Shown one piece after another: positions 1-8,946 of a stretch of DNA of 64,000 bases (positions within the stretch are counted from its first letter, which is position 1; the number at the start of each line of letters is the position of its first letter). The translations under genes and the position numbers were made by a program. The notes beneath the pieces were generated by a model that did not search any database, had not been told where the DNA came from, and saw only the letters and a program-made list of their open reading frames with translations. This stretch comes from Palsa-506 sp963836355 (lineage in GTDB: Bacteria; Actinomycetota; Actinomycetes; Streptosporangiales; Streptosporangiaceae). The stretch is from positions 1-64,000 of the forward strand of contig CAWIJO010000025.1 of NCBI GenBank assembly GCA_963836355.1. Direction: 5' to 3'.

Positions 1-496
1 TGGCGGCCCGGGAGGCGTCGAGGTACTCGTCGGTTCGCTCTTCGAGTTCCTGGCGCAGGTCGAGCACCTGCTGTTCCAGCTGGCCGACGCGGGTCCGGAG
101 TGCCTCGGATTCGTCGGTGCGTCCGATGCCGCTGGCCTGGAATACCTCTTCGCCGAGTACTTCGGATAGCCGGGCGGTGAGGTCGATGTTCTGCCGCCGG
201 AGCCGCTGGTTCTGTTCGCGGAGGTTGGCCAGGTCTGCGAGCAGGGACTGCTTGCTGGCGGCGGTGGATGCGGGGCTGTGCTCGGGGACGGTGGCGCGTG
301 CGTGGATCTGGGCGCGCAGATCGTGGTGACGGTAGAGGAATCACTGGTCGATGCCGGCGGCGCGAGCGACGGCCGAGACACTGATCTCCTGGCTGGCCGC
401 GGCCAACTGGTCCAGGGCGTTGAGCACGCGCTGCCGTCGGCGAGTGCTGTCGCGGCGCCGGGCCGCGATGAGAGATTCCGTCGCGTGGCCGGTCAT
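1..496 (-). pseudogene. DUF6262 / TnpC-like gene of element A, broken by an in-frame stop
   Basis: The reading starts at ATG 496-494 (MTGHATES...), runs through a helix-turn-helix-like segment (SVSAVARAAGIDQ), hits TGA at about 338-340, then resumes in the same frame as FLYRHHDLRAQIH and a long heptad-like region (LREQNQRLRRQN, LEQQVLDLRQELEE) to the left edge. This is the layout of DUF6262 proteins, the small third gene (TnpC-like) of Tn554-type cassettes: short N-terminal HTH, then coiled coil. The TGA falls exactly where family members have one residue between the HTH and FLYRH, so one substitution explains it. The gene continues beyond the window. It is the last gene of element A, downstream of the tnpB remnant. 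Confidence 0.7.
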
Positions 497-798
497 GCGT
501 GGCCTTCCCGCAGCAGGTCGGGCAAGGGGGGCGGATGCTCGGCATGCCCAGGTGAACGGCGCGACGGGTCGCGCGGACCATTTCGACGGCCTGGGTGATC
601 TGGCGTTGGTCGGCTTCGTCGAGCTGGCCGAGATCGTGCTCGGCCCGGCGGCTAAGTCGCCCAGCCTTGTGATTTCTTGGTCGGAGGGCATGGCCTCGGC
701 TTTGGCCGACTCGTCGAGGGGCCGGGTGGATCGGATGCGTTCTCGGGTTTGCAGCAGGGTGTCGAGGTAGTCGCGAAGCTCGGGCAGATAGGAGGGGT
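494..798 (-). pseudogene. C-terminal tail of the tnpB recombinase of element A, cut off by element B
   Basis: Minus-strand translation reads TDPSYLPELRDYLDTLLQTRERIRS..., then LDESAKAEAMPSDQEI. After a frameshift near 650 it continues as EHDLGQLDEADQRQITQAVEMVRATRRAVHLGMP. This is the characteristic tail of TnpB-type tyrosine recombinases of actinobacterial Tn554-like cassettes, which end in an HLGMP-like motif just before the DUF6262 gene. The matching N-terminal body stops at 6811, on the other side of element B. The ATG of the DUF6262 gene (496) overlaps its end. It is a fragment with at least one further frameshift, so it is non-functional. Confidence 0.75.
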
Positions 799-804
799 CG
801 GTGC
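799..804. other. Junction hexamer, target-side core of element B
   Basis: CGGTGC on the plus strand (GCACCG in the direction of tnpB). If this hexamer is kept and element B removed, tnpB reads CAT TTC CGC ACC GAC CCC, giving HFRTDP in frame, as expected for the family. The opposite junction carries the different hexamer CCGAGC (6805-6810). Confidence 0.6.
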
Positions 805-814
805 TTATCTCGGC
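805..814 (+). repeat. Terminal repeat, downstream end of element B
   Basis: TTATCTCGGC, reading inward. It resembles the right end of element C (TTATCCGAAC): the first six bases are identical if the preceding C is counted as well (CTTATC in both). It is an imperfect inverted partner of 6795-6804. Confidence 0.5.
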
Positions 815-932
815 AGAAGCCGTGTCCGGTTTTGCTCCTGTCGCTGGCGCGGGCGGAGCGAATGCTGGCGCGAACCGCATGGCTGTTTTCCTCGTGTGTC
901 TCGAATCCAGGAGTCTGTCATTGTGATGCAAG

Positions 933-1382
933 TCACTGAGCATGGCGGGTTGCCGTGGTGGCGGGGAGCGCTCGGACGTTGCTGTGGGCGGCCAGGGCTC
1001 GGCGCAGCTGGGTGATCTCGTCGTGCTGGGCGGCCAGCCGGGAGATTGCAGTGGCCCGGAACTCCGTCAGTTCTGCAATCTGCTGTTCGGATTCGAGTAG
1101 GCGTCGGCGGAGGTGCGCGTTCTCGTCCTTGAGCCGGACGATCTGCGCGGCTCGCGGATCAGGCATGTTGCCGTCGGCCTGCATCTGGGCGAGGCGGCGG
1201 GCGAATTCGTCCTTGAGGTGCCCGTAGCTGCGGTAGAGGGCGGCGCGGGAGATGCCGGCTTCGCGTGCCAGTGTGGTGATATCGCAGCCGCCGCCGGACG
1301 GGATCTGCCCGCGAAGCAGCCGGTCCATGGCGGCGCGGATGCTGTCCTCGGTCTGGCGCCGTTGGATAGGGCTGATTGTCAC
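933..1382 (-). CDS. DUF6262 family protein (TnpC-like), element B
   Basis: 149 aa from GTG 1382, whose GTGA overlaps the stop of the upstream recombinase, so translation is probably coupled. The N-terminal third contains a TetR/HTH-like segment (DITTLAREAGISRAALYRSYGHL). From about residue 80 it is a leucine/glutamate-rich coiled coil (IVRLKDENAHLRRRLLESEQ). This is the usual third partner of tnpA/tnpB pairs in actinobacteria. In Tn554, TnpC assists transposition but is not strictly required. It is intact here, unlike the copy in element A. The role is inferred from family and position. Function in DNA binding is likely but unproven. Confidence 0.8.
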   Translation of the reverse strand: MTISPIQRRQTEDSIRAAMDRLLRGQIPSGGGCDITTLAREAGISRAALYRSYGHLKDEFARRLAQMQADGNMPDPRAAQIVRLKDENAHLRRRLLESEQQIAELTEFRATAISRLAAQHDEITQLRRALAAHSNVRALPATTATRHAQ

Positions 1383-3526
1383 TGGCGCTCCTTGGTGGCG
1401 GCCTGGTCTATGGCGGCGACGACCTGGCTGGCACGGTCGTGCTCGGCGGCCAGGCGCTTCTTCTCGCCGGCGGGAATGCGGGGGTTGCCGAGAAAAACCT
1501 CGGTCGTCGTGGCGCAGCCGGCCCAGGCCTCGCGGTGCTCGGGGTGGAAGGTGGCCTGCGGGCAGCGGGCTGCGTCGCACATTCCGGCCAGCGGCTGATC
1601 CGCGGTCGGCGTGCCGGCGAGCTTGAGGCAGAGTGCCTTGGCCGGATGGGTGAACCAGCAGTAGTTGGCTGGCTGGATGTGCAGGGTGGCGGCCCGCTTT
1701 TTCAGCAGCAGCTCGACGTGCCGGTCGGTGGGCACCACTGTGGCGGGCGCGGCGTCGAGCTTCTCCAGTTCGGCATCGACGTGCTCGAACGCTGCGATCA
1801 GGGTCCGGGCGCCGGGGCCGGCGGGCATTCTCCCGTCGCGGCAGGCTTGGTAGGCAGCCTTGGTGAGGGCGAGCTTGTGTGCTTGTTCTTCTCGTTTCAT
1901 CTCGGCGTGCAGGCGTCCTTGCGCTCCGCCCGGCCGGGCGGCGTAGCCCTCTGTTGTGGATACGCTGACCTGCTTGAGGTGGACTTTCGCGGCCCAGAGC
2001 CCGTGGGGACGGTGCGCCAGTTCCAGGGACAGCGTTCGCCGTGCCATCCGGCCGGTGATGTCGCCGTCCGGGATCGGCTCCAGTCCCAGCCGGGCGCCGG
2101 CCGGGCTGTTGACCCACTTCCGGAGCGCGCGGAACCGCTTGCCCAGGTTGCAGCGGCCGAACAGCGACTCCCGTGCTTGCGGGGCGGCCAGCCAGGTCTT
2201 CGCCCGTGTCAGGCGGATGGCCAGCTCGATGGCCCGGTAGGCGGGTTCGATGACGACCCATTCGTCTGCGGTTCCGCCCCACGGCTGGCCCTTGATCAGC
2301 TGGCTGGCCAGCCGGTAGCGGAACAGCCCCGGGGTGACTTCCTCAGGCAGGACACAGGAATCGCTGGTCAGCTCCATCAGCTCGCTTGAGCGCATCCCTG
2401 TGAGTGCCGCTGCCGCGAATAGCGCCGCGTTGAACACGGTCAAGGTGAGATCGTCGACCTGCTGGGTGGTCAGCGGCATGGTCCAGGGAATCTGGCTGGC
2501 GTCGTCCGCCCGCTGGACGAGCGCGGCGTGGCGTGCCCGCCGCGGGGCCACCCCGACTTGCGCGACCGCGGATTCGGCTGCTTTCCGGCACTGGCGGATG
2601 CCGGCAGCGGGAAACTGCTCGGCGCGCAGGTCGTGGGCCAGCTCGCGGAAGCCGACTCGCAGCAGCGGGTCATCCGGATCCCATCCGGCTTTCAGGCGTG
2701 CCCGGACAAAATGCCCGTCCAGCTGGGGCAGCGGCTCGCCTTGCCCGGCATAGCGGGCCAGCAGTTCCGCGTACTCGTCGCAGCGTGTTCTGCGTTTTGT
2801 CCGGCTCTGCCGGTGAGTGGCGAGTTCTTCGGCTAGGGCCGCAGCGTGGGGACCGATGGTTTCCGCGAGGTAGAGGCCGGCGCGCAGCGCCGGCCTCATC
2901 ACGCTGTCGGGGACCGGCGGTGTCTTGTTCTCGCCGGCCCAGTCGGCTTCCGCTACCTGGGTGGCGGTCTTGCCGGCCCAGGGCATGAAGCCGGCCGGGT
3001 AGCGGTCGGCGGTGAAAAGCTCGGTGTAACGCGCAAGGTCCTTGATCGCCGTGACCTCGTTCGACATGCTGCTGGCCGCAGCATCCTCGCCGCGTCGCTG
3101 GTGCAGCCACCGGTCGCAGTGCTCCTGCGTCACTTCTTCCAGGTACTGGACTCCGTTGCCCGCCAGCCAGCGCAGCCAGGCGACCGCGAAGAACCGTCGC
3201 TGGGCGCAGGTGCGCAGGGACAGTGGTTCCCGGCGGGCCCAGGGCAGGCGGGCGATCCGCTCATGGTGCGGTGCGCGGAGCGCGACCATGAACTCGCGGA
3301 CCAGAAGCCGCCAGTGCGGCCGGGGGATCTCTGTGAAATCCCAGTCCAGTTCGCCCGGGTTGACCTGGATCGGGGCGCCTTGAGCCCCGCGCAGGTCCCA
3401 CCGGTCGTCGTCGAACAGTGGGCGCGGGCCGTGGGCGCTGAGGTCGACGCCGAGCAGTTCATGCACGTTCTGTCCGGTGAACGGCGACCGGGCAGCCGCG
3501 TCATGAGAGGCGGGGCGCGCGGTCAT
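1379..3526 (-). CDS. Tyrosine recombinase/integrase with C-terminal Cys-rich domain, element B
   Basis: 715 aa. The catalytic half lies around residues 355-530: box I is LTGMRSSELMEL (Arg near 379), and box II is ARRTLSLELAHRPHGLWAAKVHLKQ with the candidate nucleophile Tyr near 528 (STTEGYAAR). The C-terminal part (about 630-715) carries a metal-binding-like pattern, with cysteines and histidines around ANYCWFTHPAKALC, MCDAARCPQATFHPEH and WAGC. The start overlaps the preceding recombinase by ATGA (3523-3526) and the end overlaps the DUF6262 gene. It should cut and rejoin DNA at the element ends, probably with its two operon partners. It has no frameshift and is presumably functional. Confidence 0.85.
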   Translation of the reverse strand: MTARPASHDAAARSPFTGQNVHELLGVDLSAHGPRPLFDDDRWDLRGAQGAPIQVNPGELDWDFTEIPRPHWRLLVREFMVALRAPHHERIARLPWARREPLSLRTCAQRRFFAVAWLRWLAGNGVQYLEEVTQEHCDRWLHQRRGEDAAASSMSNEVTAIKDLARYTELFTADRYPAGFMPWAGKTATQVAEADWAGENKTPPVPDSVMRPALRAGLYLAETIGPHAAALAEELATHRQSRTKRRTRCDEYAELLARYAGQGEPLPQLDGHFVRARLKAGWDPDDPLLRVGFRELAHDLRAEQFPAAGIRQCRKAAESAVAQVGVAPRRARHAALVQRADDASQIPWTMPLTTQQVDDLTLTVFNAALFAAAALTGMRSSELMELTSDSCVLPEEVTPGLFRYRLASQLIKGQPWGGTADEWVVIEPAYRAIELAIRLTRAKTWLAAPQARESLFGRCNLGKRFRALRKWVNSPAGARLGLEPIPDGDITGRMARRTLSLELAHRPHGLWAAKVHLKQVSVSTTEGYAARPGGAQGRLHAEMKREEQAHKLALTKAAYQACRDGRMPAGPGARTLIAAFEHVDAELEKLDAAPATVVPTDRHVELLLKKRAATLHIQPANYCWFTHPAKALCLKLAGTPTADQPLAGMCDAARCPQATFHPEHREAWAGCATTTEVFLGNPRIPAGEKKRLAAEHDRASQVVAAIDQAATKERQ

Positions 3527-5244
3527 CCGGTGGTCTCCTCGGGGCGCAGGGGAAGTTCGCTGTCGCGGTCGCGCACCCCGGCGGCGGCGTCCGCGAGCAC
3601 GGCAGGTGCGAACTTCGGCAGGATGTCAGCGTCCAGCCGGTGGGCGTAGGGGCCGAACACGGCCAGGAACTGCGGGACCGGCATCTGCCGGAACTGCCGG
3701 GCGAAGAACGCCTTCAACCGCAGCAGGTTCGCGGCGTGCCGTGGGGTGAACACCGCCAGCGGGCACAGCAGGCATACCCAGGGCCGGGCCGGGCAGGGCT
3801 GCCCCTTCGGCCCGTGCAGCCCGGCAAGCTGGTCGGCGCAGGCTGCGGTAAACACGTCCCGTCGTCCGCCCACCAGCTCCTGGACCACCTGATCAGTGAG
3901 CGCCAGGTGCGAAATCCGGGCGGGCAGCTGCCCGGCGGCGCTTTCGGCGTCCTCAGCGGACAGCACCAGCGGGCTGCGGACCTTGCGGACCAGATCGGCC
4001 TGGGCTTCCTCGATCACCGTGGCGAGCGCATCGACGTGCGCGGGAGTAACCGGCGCCAGGTAGTGATCGCCTTCCACCCGCGCGCTGTGGTTCGGGTCGA
4101 TCGTGGCCCGCCCGGTCCAGGAGCTCTTGTCCTTACGGTGCTCGAACGTGGTGCGGATACGGGACCGGTGCAGGATCAGCGGCCTGCCGTCCTCGCCGGC
4201 GAGTTCCTGCGCTCGCGCCCATCGGCGCATGGTCTCGTCGTTGAAACGGGCGGCTGCAACTCGCTCCTGGCCGCTGCGATGGTAAGCGAGCCAGAGCGCC
4301 GAGCGATCCGGCTGGTCAGCGAACGGGCGCAGCACCGCGGAGTACTCCAGCCACCGGCGCAGCACCCGGACCGCCTCGGCGGGCAGGTTCAGGCTCTCCC
4401 GCCGGGTCCGGCCCTTGACATAGTCCAGCAGCACAGTGGCATTCCCGGCCCAGTCGACATCTTCCAGGCCCAGGTCCTCCAGGCCGTCGGGCACGATACC
4501 GCTGGTCATCCCCAGCAGCAGACGGAACGCGACCACCGTCGGCATCGTCGGGAACAGCCGGCGCGCGGCTTCGCCCGGCGCTCCCAGCATCCTCACCGTT
4601 TTGGGCGAACAGCCGAGATAGTCCGCGACTTCCATAGTGGTCATCGGGCCGTGCAGCCGCAGCAGCCACATCTGGTTCGCGGCCTCGCGCCAGCCAGCCG
4701 GCCGCGGATCCCGCCCGGCGTCGGCCAACGCGGTCGCCGCCTTCTGCCCGGCGACGGCCTGGGCAATCGTCTTCTCACAGCAGAGCCGCAGCCGGCCCCA
4801 CTCAACAGCGCTGTAGGGCGCCAGCGGCTTCGGCTTCGGCCGCCTGCGCAACGGCGGTCCCGCCAGGTACTGGCTCGCCTCCGGCAGCAGCAGTCCCTGC
4901 TGCTGCCGATCGAGGCTGCGCAGCAGAAGCCGGGTCCGCTGCTCGGCCCGGGGCTGGTGGGCCAGCCAGAACTGAATCAGCTGAGTCCTGGTCAGCCGGC
5001 CAGCACCGCCGGTGAATCCGGCTTCGCCCAGAGACTGGCTCATCTGGCCGATCGCCGTCCGGTACTGCCCGGCCGTGTTCCTGGCATCGACGGCGCCGTG
5101 CGGGTGAGCCATCGCTGCCAGGCCGCGCGCCAAATCCCGTACCAGCGCCGGACACGGAAGATGATGCAGGTTGAGGGTATAGCTGGTACCGTCGCTGAAC
5201 GCGAACGCCACCGCCAGCGGCTCGTCGATCACGCGGGCGCTCAC
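3523..5244 (-). CDS. Tyrosine-recombinase-like protein lacking the first catalytic arginine, element B
   Basis: 573 aa, overlapping both operon neighbours by four bases. The fold-typical segment LLLGMTSGIVPDGLEDLGLEDVDW (about 243-266) aligns with recombinase box I but has Ile-Val where the catalytic Arg is expected. The second half retains RIRTTFEHRK (about 362) and a Tyr near 395 (EGDHYLAP). Near the C terminus is a Cys cluster (CPARPWVCLLCPLAVFTPRH) preceding LLRLKAFFARQF. An HTH-like stretch (TMEVADYLGCSPKTVRML) lies at about 203-220. The missing Arg suggests an accessory or architectural subunit rather than a strand-cleaving one. That is an inference. The assignment to the recombinase family is good from context and overall motif order. 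Confidence 0.75.
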   Translation of the reverse strand: MSARVIDEPLAVAFAFSDGTSYTLNLHHLPCPALVRDLARGLAAMAHPHGAVDARNTAGQYRTAIGQMSQSLGEAGFTGGAGRLTRTQLIQFWLAHQPRAEQRTRLLLRSLDRQQQGLLLPEASQYLAGPPLRRRPKPKPLAPYSAVEWGRLRLCCEKTIAQAVAGQKAATALADAGRDPRPAGWREAANQMWLLRLHGPMTTMEVADYLGCSPKTVRMLGAPGEAARRLFPTMPTVVAFRLLLGMTSGIVPDGLEDLGLEDVDWAGNATVLLDYVKGRTRRESLNLPAEAVRVLRRWLEYSAVLRPFADQPDRSALWLAYHRSGQERVAAARFNDETMRRWARAQELAGEDGRPLILHRSRIRTTFEHRKDKSSWTGRATIDPNHSARVEGDHYLAPVTPAHVDALATVIEEAQADLVRKVRSPLVLSAEDAESAAGQLPARISHLALTDQVVQELVGGRRDVFTAACADQLAGLHGPKGQPCPARPWVCLLCPLAVFTPRHAANLLRLKAFFARQFRQMPVPQFLAVFGPYAHRLDADILPKFAPAVLADAAAGVRDRDSELPLRPEETTG

Positions 5245-6701
5245 CGTGCCTCCACCGGTTCGTCGGCGAGCTCGTCGTCTACCTCGGCCAGTACCGCGCC
5301 GGACAGGCCCGTCTGCCGGCCGACGTCCTCGTAGACCTCCCGGAATACCCGGTTGAGGTCAATCCGGGACAGGTAAACCTGCGTGGTGAGGACCGATGAG
5401 TGGCCGAGCAGGTCGCGCAGCACCTGGATCGGATCGGCCTTGGTCAAGTACAAAGCGAGCGCCGCATTGTTATCGGTGTCGGCGACGAGTTTCGCGGCCT
5501 GGGCGTAATAGCCGGAGACCAGGTCTTCCAGGGTTCCCAGGGAAAACGAGTGGCGCAGCCGGTGGGGGTAAACATTCGGAAACCGCGGCTCGAACCGGTC
5601 TCGAATCCGGTCAGAGGCCCTGCGGAACACCGTGGCCCAGTCGACGAACGGCGCCCCGTCCCGCTGCACTGCCAACAGCAGCGATCCGCCCTTGTCATCG
5701 ACCAGGCGCAGTCGCTCCGCCGCCCCCAGCCCTGACCAGGCCCGCCGGCGCCCGTTGATCACCCCGCCCCGCCAGTCCGCATGTGTCACCACCAGCGGCT
5801 CGCCCCGGCGCGGGTCTGGCCGCCATGACGATCCCTCAGCGGCCAGCGGCCGTTCCAGCTCCAGGTAACGGTGCACTGCGGCAAGCGCGTCGTAGGACAC
5901 CCAGGTGGTGCGCTGCTTGCCGCCCTTGGCGATCTTCCCCGGCACCGGCAGCAGGGCCGGCAGCACGGTCGGCTCCGGCGGCAGAGGCGGCACTTCCGGG
6001 GCCAGCAGATACGTGAACTCCCGCCTGCGCAGCCCGCTGGCCAGCACGAACCGGGCCATCGTCGCATTCCGGCTGGGGTCGTGGCCGCGGAAGTCCGGGT
6101 CGGGAGCGCCGTCAGGCCGCAGGCCCTCCAGCGCCTGCACGAACAGTTCGGCGAAGTCCGGTTCCAGGTACTTGATGGTGGTGGCCGGCTTGGGTTCTCT
6201 CAGCTTGGCCAGGTTCCGGCGCACCGTCCTGGCCTCGCCGTGCACGAACCGCCTGGCCCAGGCATAGGTGAATGGCACCGCCGTGGCGTGACCCTCGTCC
6301 ACCGCCCACTCGTAGAACCTGGCCACCGCCGTCACGTGCAGGTTCCACGACGACTCGGCCAGCCGCACGGCCAGCGGCCCGGCCAGGCGATATTCCGCGT
6401 ACACGCTCAGCACTGCCCGCAGCCGGTCGCGGGAATCGAACACGGCCACGCCGCGCTCGCCCAGCAACGCCAGCCAATCGCGAAGCGCCCGCGCGTACGC
6501 CTCCCAGGTATTCGGCGAGGGTGCCCCGCTGACCGGAAGTTCCCGTAGCCATCGGTTCACCAGCGCGCTTGCCCGCGGCCCGACGTGGTCCTCAAGCCGG
6601 AGATCGTTCTCGATCAGCACCGGCATGCCTGAACGGATCAGCGGCTCGCGCTCGACATCCCAGTCCTGCCACCCGGTAGGGGAAAAGAAGATCAGATGCA
6701 C
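5241..6701 (-). CDS. Tyrosine recombinase/integrase (TnpA-like), first gene of element B
   Basis: 486 aa from a GTG start; an internal ATG at 6623 (MPVLIENDL) is a possible alternative. An N-terminal SAM-like core-binding domain (about 45-135, PSPNTWEAYARALRDWLALL) precedes the catalytic domain. Box I is LASGLRRREF (Arg near 224). Box II is YPHRLRHSF (380-386) with LGHSSVLTTQVYLS, nucleophile Tyr near 443. All catalytic positions are present. It is the promoter-proximal gene, 103 bp inside the end of element B at 6804, so the operon promoter and the recombinase binding site must share that short leader. Confidence 0.87.
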   Translation of the reverse strand: MHLIFFSPTGWQDWDVEREPLIRSGMPVLIENDLRLEDHVGPRASALVNRWLRELPVSGAPSPNTWEAYARALRDWLALLGERGVAVFDSRDRLRAVLSVYAEYRLAGPLAVRLAESSWNLHVTAVARFYEWAVDEGHATAVPFTYAWARRFVHGEARTVRRNLAKLREPKPATTIKYLEPDFAELFVQALEGLRPDGAPDPDFRGHDPSRNATMARFVLASGLRRREFTYLLAPEVPPLPPEPTVLPALLPVPGKIAKGGKQRTTWVSYDALAAVHRYLELERPLAAEGSSWRPDPRRGEPLVVTHADWRGGVINGRRRAWSGLGAAERLRLVDDKGGSLLLAVQRDGAPFVDWATVFRRASDRIRDRFEPRFPNVYPHRLRHSFSLGTLEDLVSGYYAQAAKLVADTDNNAALALYLTKADPIQVLRDLLGHSSVLTTQVYLSRIDLNRVFREVYEDVGRQTGLSGAVLAEVDDELADEPVEAR

Positions 6702-6804
6702 CCGTCGGAAGCTAGACGCGAGACACAGCCACTCGCAACACGTAGATCAAGACGTATAACCGCGTGCCGCCCCTGCCCGAGACACGATGAAAGTGCTCGC
6801 CTAA
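6702..6804 (-). promoter_or_regulatory. Leader and end region of element B
   Basis: This 103-bp non-coding tract lies between the first recombinase gene and the element end. It must hold the operon promoter and part of the crossover site. The outermost bases with the adjacent hexamer form an inverted repeat: GCTCG (6795-6799), CCTAAC, CGAGC (6806-6810). This resembles a recombinase core site, with two arms around a 6-base spacer. No clear -35/-10 pair was recognised. Confidence 0.4.
6795..6804 (-). repeat. Terminal repeat, upstream end of element B
   Basis: Reads inward (minus strand) as TTAGGCGAGC. It has the same TTA start as the other three ends of elements B and C. Outside it lies hexamer CCGAGC (6805-6810). 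Confidence 0.5.
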
Positions 6805-6810
6805 CCGAGC
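6805..6810. other. Junction hexamer, upstream side of element B
   Basis: CCGAGC (GCTCGG in the tnpB direction). It differs from the opposite junction hexamer GCACCG at two of six positions, as expected if one hexamer was brought in with the element from its previous site, the behaviour known for Tn554. Confidence 0.5.
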
Positions 6811-8946
6811 GGAAATGGCCGCAGCCCAGGCAGCGGAACCGGAACGGGCAGGCTCCACCGCCGGCTTTGACGTTGGAGGGTTCGGAGCACACCCCGAACG
6901 GGACCGCGATCTGGCCGACCGCCAGGCGCTGGTGTTCGCTCTCCAGCAGGGCACGGGCCTGGCTCCAGACCCGGTCTCCGCCGCGATCGAACTGGAAGGC
7001 CGCCAGGGTGTCCACCGCGGCCCGGACACGTTTGGCGGTGACCGAATAGTAGAGCTGAGTCGTGCTCATTGAACGGTGCCCCATGAGGTCTTTGAGCACG
7101 TCAACGGGTGTTCCAGCGTCGGCGTGGCGCTGGGCGAAGCTGTGCCGGTAGGCGTAGAGGAACACGGCGGTCTTGTCGAACTCGCGGCCGTCCTCCAGCC
7201 GCAGTGCGGGGAGGGAGCCGACCCAGGTGCGGTGGTGGGAGGCCACGACGCTGTCGACGATGGGCCGCTTCCCCTCCCGGTTCCTGGTCGGCCGGGGAAA
7301 GAGCGCGAGCTCGGCTGCTGTGGTGCCGGGATAGCGGGCACGGACCCGCTGCTGCTGGCCGACGATCACCTTGGCGGTCTCGTCGGTGATGGGCAGCCGC
7401 CGTCCTGCTCTGTTGGCCTTGAAGTCGGTGTAGATCAGGGCGTACTTGCCATCGGAGTCCTGGTCCAGGCAGTCCCAGCCGAGCTTGCAGATCTCGGTCG
7501 GCCGGCGGCCGGTGTCCATGAGCAGTTCGACCGCGGCCCGAAAGGCAGGGCTGGCCGACTGTTCCAGTATGGGAAGCGCGGCGATCAGCTGGTTGAGGAC
7601 ACCGGCGGGCAGCGCCCGGCCGGGCGCGTCGTCGAAGGCCTGCTGCGGAATGTCGTCGCGGCGGACAGCGAAGTCATCGGGCAGCCCGGACATCGGCTGG
7701 CCAGGCCGGGTCAGGCCCAGAGCCCGGCACTCCCGAAGGATCATGGCGACCTGACGGCAGGTCGTGGAACGGCGCCATGATGACATCTGGCCCGTGGCCT
7801 GGCGATGCTTGAGCCGGCTGAGGAACGCGATGATGTCGGCACGGCCTAGTGGCCGGGGATCGTCGCCGTGGTCATCGCGGTGCAGCCGCAGGCTGGCCGA
7901 CAGCTCCCCGGCCCGGCGCACGTGATCTTGCAGGATCGCGGTGGCGTGGTCGCCCCGCCGGGTGGGCAGTTCCTCGGCGACCCACCGTTTGAGGGCCTCG
8001 CGGAGCCAGATCTGCGAGATGCCGGTGAAGTCGATGACCCGGCGGCGGCCGTGGCCGAGCACGGCGGTGTTCCAGAGGTCCTTGCGCTGCTCGTCCTCCG
8101 GCGACGTCCCCGCTCGCAGCACCGCATGCTGCAGGTCCTGGGCCAGCACCCGGTGCGGTCGAGCCGGGAGACGTCGAAGCCGACGATCGTCGATGCGTGG
8201 ATGCCCAGCAGCCGACGGCAGAAGACCCGCAGCTGGTAGAGGTAGGTCAACGCCCCATGACGACAGCGTTCCTGCAGGCCGAACAGGATCTCGACCTGGA
8301 CCAGCGGGACCAGCCCCCGCAGCACGACCTCGTGACCGCTGGCGACCGGAGCGCTCGATTGGCACCAGACGTCGAAGTCGGTGACCGCGACAGTTCCCGC
8401 GCGGTGTTGCTCCCACCATCGGACGTCGTGCGCACGGCAGAGTCCCCGCCGGGCATGCGCTTGCCGGGTGCAGACCACGACCCTGCACGGACCGAATCCG
8501 GGCAGCGGCTGCGCCCGCGGGTGTTGCAGGAAGTCCGCCAGCGGAAGCTGGAGGTGCTTGCGACGATGCTCATGGGTGTAACACAGCTGCAGTCGTCTCG
8601 TGCGGACCGGACGAGGGCACCCGTCCACCGAGCAGATGACCTCGCCGTGCTGTTTGACGCGGACGGGCCCGGAGGCGATGAACTCCTCCATGGTCAGATC
8701 ACTTCGCTGGCGGGTGCTGTGGCAGGTGGCGCAGAGCTCGTCGGGCACCAGCCCTTGGCCTGCGCAGCCCCGGACGAGGCAGATCCGGTATCCCAGCAGC
8801 GGATGATCTGGTGAGGGCGCGAGGGCCTGGGTCCCCGGGTTCCACCCGGCCTCAGCGAGGAACGCGGGATCCAGGTGACGCAGGAGGTCCTCAACCTCGT
8901 CCTTCGACGGGACCGGGCGGGCAAGGCTCGACAGAACGGCGCTCAT
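6811..8946 (-). pseudogene. tnpB-type recombinase of element A: frameshifted and split by element B
   Basis: Starts at ATG 8946, overlapping the tnpA stop. The first ~260 residues form a Cys/His-rich N-terminal region (ICLVRGCAGQGLVPDELCATCH, ICSVDGCPRPVRTRRLQLCYTHEH). Near 8150-8165 the frame shifts by one base, and the recombinase body continues: VIDFTGISQIWLREALKRW, box I MDTGRRPTEICKLGWD, box II YAYRHSFAQRH, LMGHRSMSTTQLYYS, then ACPFRFRCLGCGHFR. There the coding sequence meets the end of element B; the missing tail is at 494-798. The whole protein would be near 800 aa. It is dead twice over, by frameshift and by insertion. Confidence 0.8.

Larger units (their letters stand above)
805..6804 (-). 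mobile_element. Element B: Tn554-like cassette inserted in the tnpB of element A
   Basis: A 6000-bp segment bounded by TTATCTCGGC (805-814) and GCTCGCCTAA (6795-6804), so both ends read TTA inward. It holds a tightly overlapping minus-strand operon: three tyrosine recombinases and a DUF6262 protein. On either side lie the two halves of a tnpB gene that join in frame without the element. Tn554 of staphylococci is the known model of such cassettes: TnpA and TnpB recombinases plus TnpC, no target duplication, and variable hexanucleotide junctions. The extra third recombinase distinguishes this one. Boundaries are inferred from reading-frame restoration and end similarity, not from an empty-site comparison. 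Confidence 0.7.

Noticed and set aside
338..340. TGA in the DUF6262 gene as a selenocysteine or readthrough codon
   Set aside because: No SECIS-like structure or selenoprotein context; a nonsense mutation in a decayed element is simpler.
1383..2282. An upstream extension of the DUF6262 protein of element B
   Set aside because: Shadow of the 715-aa recombinase; the GTG at 1382 overlaps that gene's stop as in the rest of the operon.
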